Source: Hyalella azteca (Eukaryota; Arthropoda; Malacostraca; Amphipoda; Hyalellidae). Taken from it: a DNA stretch of 64,000 nt. Positions 25,701-28,700 of this stretch are shown here, one piece after another. A model generated the notes under the pieces. It did no database searches, was not told where the DNA came from, and worked only from the letters and a program-made list of their open reading frames with translations. Location of the stretch: contig NW_025941478.1 in the NCBI RefSeq assembly GCF_000764305.2, positions 1 through 64,000 of the forward strand, in the 5' to 3' direction. Each line of letters starts with the position of its first letter. Position 1 is the stretch's first letter. The translations under genes and the position numbers were made by a program.

Positions 25701-28700
25701 ATATAAATATAAAAGATATTTATTAAAGATATAAAACATGTAAAAATTAAGGCACCTGTTGGGGCATCCAGCTGTGCACCAGCTCCCGCAGCGGGGGGTG
25801 GGCGGGGTCAATGAGGCGCAGCGATGTGATGTTCGTGCCGCCATATTTGAAGTCCTCCAAGTCCACCGTGTGTAGGTCCTGCAACATGTTCATGTCCATG
25901 TTCATGTCCAGCATGTTCATGTTCAGCATGTTCATGTCCAGCATGTTCATGTTCAACATGTTCATGTCCAACATGTTCATGTCCAACATGTTCATGTCCA
26001 ACATGTTCATGTCCAACATGTTCATGTCCAACATGTTCATGTCCAACATGTTCATGTCCAGCATGTTCATGTCCAACATGTTCATGTCCAGCATGTTCAT
26101 GTCCAACATGTTCATGTCCAGCATGTTCATGTCAATATGTTCATGTCCAACATGTTTATGTACCACATGTTCATGTTTAACATGTTTATGTATCACATGT
26201 TCATGTCCAACATGTTCATGTCCAACATGTTCATGTCCAACATGTTCATGTTCGTCATCTTCAACATGACTTGCGCAACATGACTGTTAGTGATAAACTT
26301 CCTATAACATATCCTGACGACCGACATGTTCATCCTGTCATGTTTAACCTGATTTGTGTGCATGTTGCAGTCACCGACACACCATCTTGGCCTATATGAT
26401 CGTATAGGGTCATTTGGTCACTTATATTCTTCAATTAAAATCACCTTATTGAACAATCCATCCACTATAGCATATACAATCCACGTGCTGGCCAAACTGA
26501 TATTTAATGGGAGAAGAGGACTGTATAATGTATAGTTTCGAGTATCAGGTTTTGGGTTTTAGGCTTTCCTGCGCTCGGTCTTCACACCGCACAATATCCT
26601 AGCAAATTCCACCATCCGCATTCTGACTTCTATAAATTTAGAGAAAATAATGCTCTTTTTATGTAAATTGACTATGTATTTTTTTTAATTTGATTTTTAT
26701 GTTTTTAACACGTTAATTTCGCCAAAACGCACATTATTTTGGCTCAGAATTTAGAGATTATGTATTTTTAATTTTGGTTTTAATATTTTTAATAAAAAAA
26801 TTTTCGTAAAGTTTAAACTAAAAAGGCGACTAACAACTTCAAAATAATTTATGAATTTGAAGTAAAATAATACGCAAGATAATAAAATACGAGCTTTCTC
26901 CTATCAATTTTGTAGGGCAGAGCCGTTTGTATGTAGTGAAGCATGTTCATTTGTGCATCCCGTCATGTTAAACCCGACCTTTGCGCATGTTCTTAATCAA
27001 AAACGTATCCATGTGCAGAAAGATATTAAACCGATCATATTTAACCCGCGTGCACTTTAATTATAGGTCAATAGCCCGTGTATGGCCATGAGCATATTTA
27101 GTCCTTCCATACGCATGCATGTTATTAGTTCTACAACATATTTAACATATCACACAAGGGTGGTGTTACCCACCAGTGTGGTGTTACCCACCAGTGTGGT
27201 GATGAAGTAGTGATGATATGACGTCATAAGGCCGATCTGTTGGCTCTGTTTCATCACACTCTGCAGTTTGCTGAGCCGCACGTCAAGCAGCAGGTGCGTC
27301 GACCCAGACTTTTTAATATCTTTTAAAAGTGGTCTGCAATTTAAAAAACTAATTATTATTAAAAAATATCATTAATATTCTTCCAAGGATAAAATTTACC
27401 TGCCTTTCTAACGTTTGAGGGTATAATCAATTGAAAAATCCTAGTTTATTTACATATAAAAGAAAAAATTAAAAGAAGTTTATATGCAATTTAAAAAAAA
27501 GAGGAACTATTAAAATAATTGGAAATTATTTATTTGAAAAAGGGAAAGTAAATAATTTTGAAATGAGTAATGAAAATTATCAGAAAATTTAAATGAACCA
27601 TTATTTTGAAAACTCAAATTGCATATTATTTGAAAATGTAAACAAAAATCAATTGACAGTTTAAATGTGTGCAGGATTAACCTGAAATCGAGGGTGTGAG
27701 GGAGCTGCCTGAGGGTAATCCTGAAGTGAGGGTCCTTGAGGACGTCCTGTACCCTCACCAGCCCGTCCATCGTCTCGTAGATGAGGGTGAACTTCGTCCA
27801 GCCCTGGGCACGTAGCACGTCTACGTACGCCTGCGTTACACACGTGGGCACGTTAACCGTTATGAACCACGTGATCCTTAAAGTGAATCTACACGCGTGC
27901 TTTCATCAGGCACGTGGGGCTACGTGAACCATTTAGGCACGTGGTCCTAATTAAGGACGTCTGCTTCATTAATTAACACGTGGGTAATTCAACTATAAAC
28001 AGAGCTGGTAAGCGCTACTTTGAAATGTAGCGGCCGTTACCGCTACCGCTACATTTGCTCAAATGTAGCGCCTCTACCGCTACATGTAGCACGCTACTGC
28101 CCACCTCTGACTATAAGTAACGTGATCGTTATAAGAGGTATCGATCACCCGTTATCCGTGACAGTGTCGCGGGGTGCGGGTAGAGGTTCACGCTGCACGG
28201 GTCGCGGGTGAGGCGGTACTGCCAGCACTCACCCGTGACAGTGTCGCGGGGTGCGGGTACAGGTTCACGCTGTACGGGTCACGGGTGAGCCGGTAATGCC
28301 AGCACTCACCCGTGACAGAGTCGCGGGGTGCGGGTAGAGGTTCACGCTGTACGGGTCACGGGTGAGGCGGTACAGGCAGCACTCACCCGTGACAGTGTAT
28401 ACTAGCAGCACTCACCCGTGACAGGGTCGCGGGGTGCGGGTAGAGGTTCACGCTATAAGGGTCACGGGTGAGCCGGTACTGCCAGCGGGTCTCGATGTGG
28501 GGCACCTCCATCGCATCACAGATCGCCTGTACGTGCGCCGCGCTCACGTCCGATGACGGCCCGAAGATGGCGGCCACGCCCCCCTCCAGGATGGAGCAGG
28601 CTGCCCCCCGACACCCCCATTAACATCATCGTTATCAGGTAATGATTTAATTAATTATATGTTATTAAAAGTATCGCGTTTGAATATTTAAGTCTAATAT

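Noticed and set aside
25747..26269. Open frames of M-D-M-N-M-L repeats on both strands
   Set aside because: Read-through of a 15-base minisatellite; the only coding part is exon 6.
28156..28418. The exon 3 copies as extra true exons
   Set aside because: They lack a separate acceptor and join out of frame, so they are described as duplicated exon edges.
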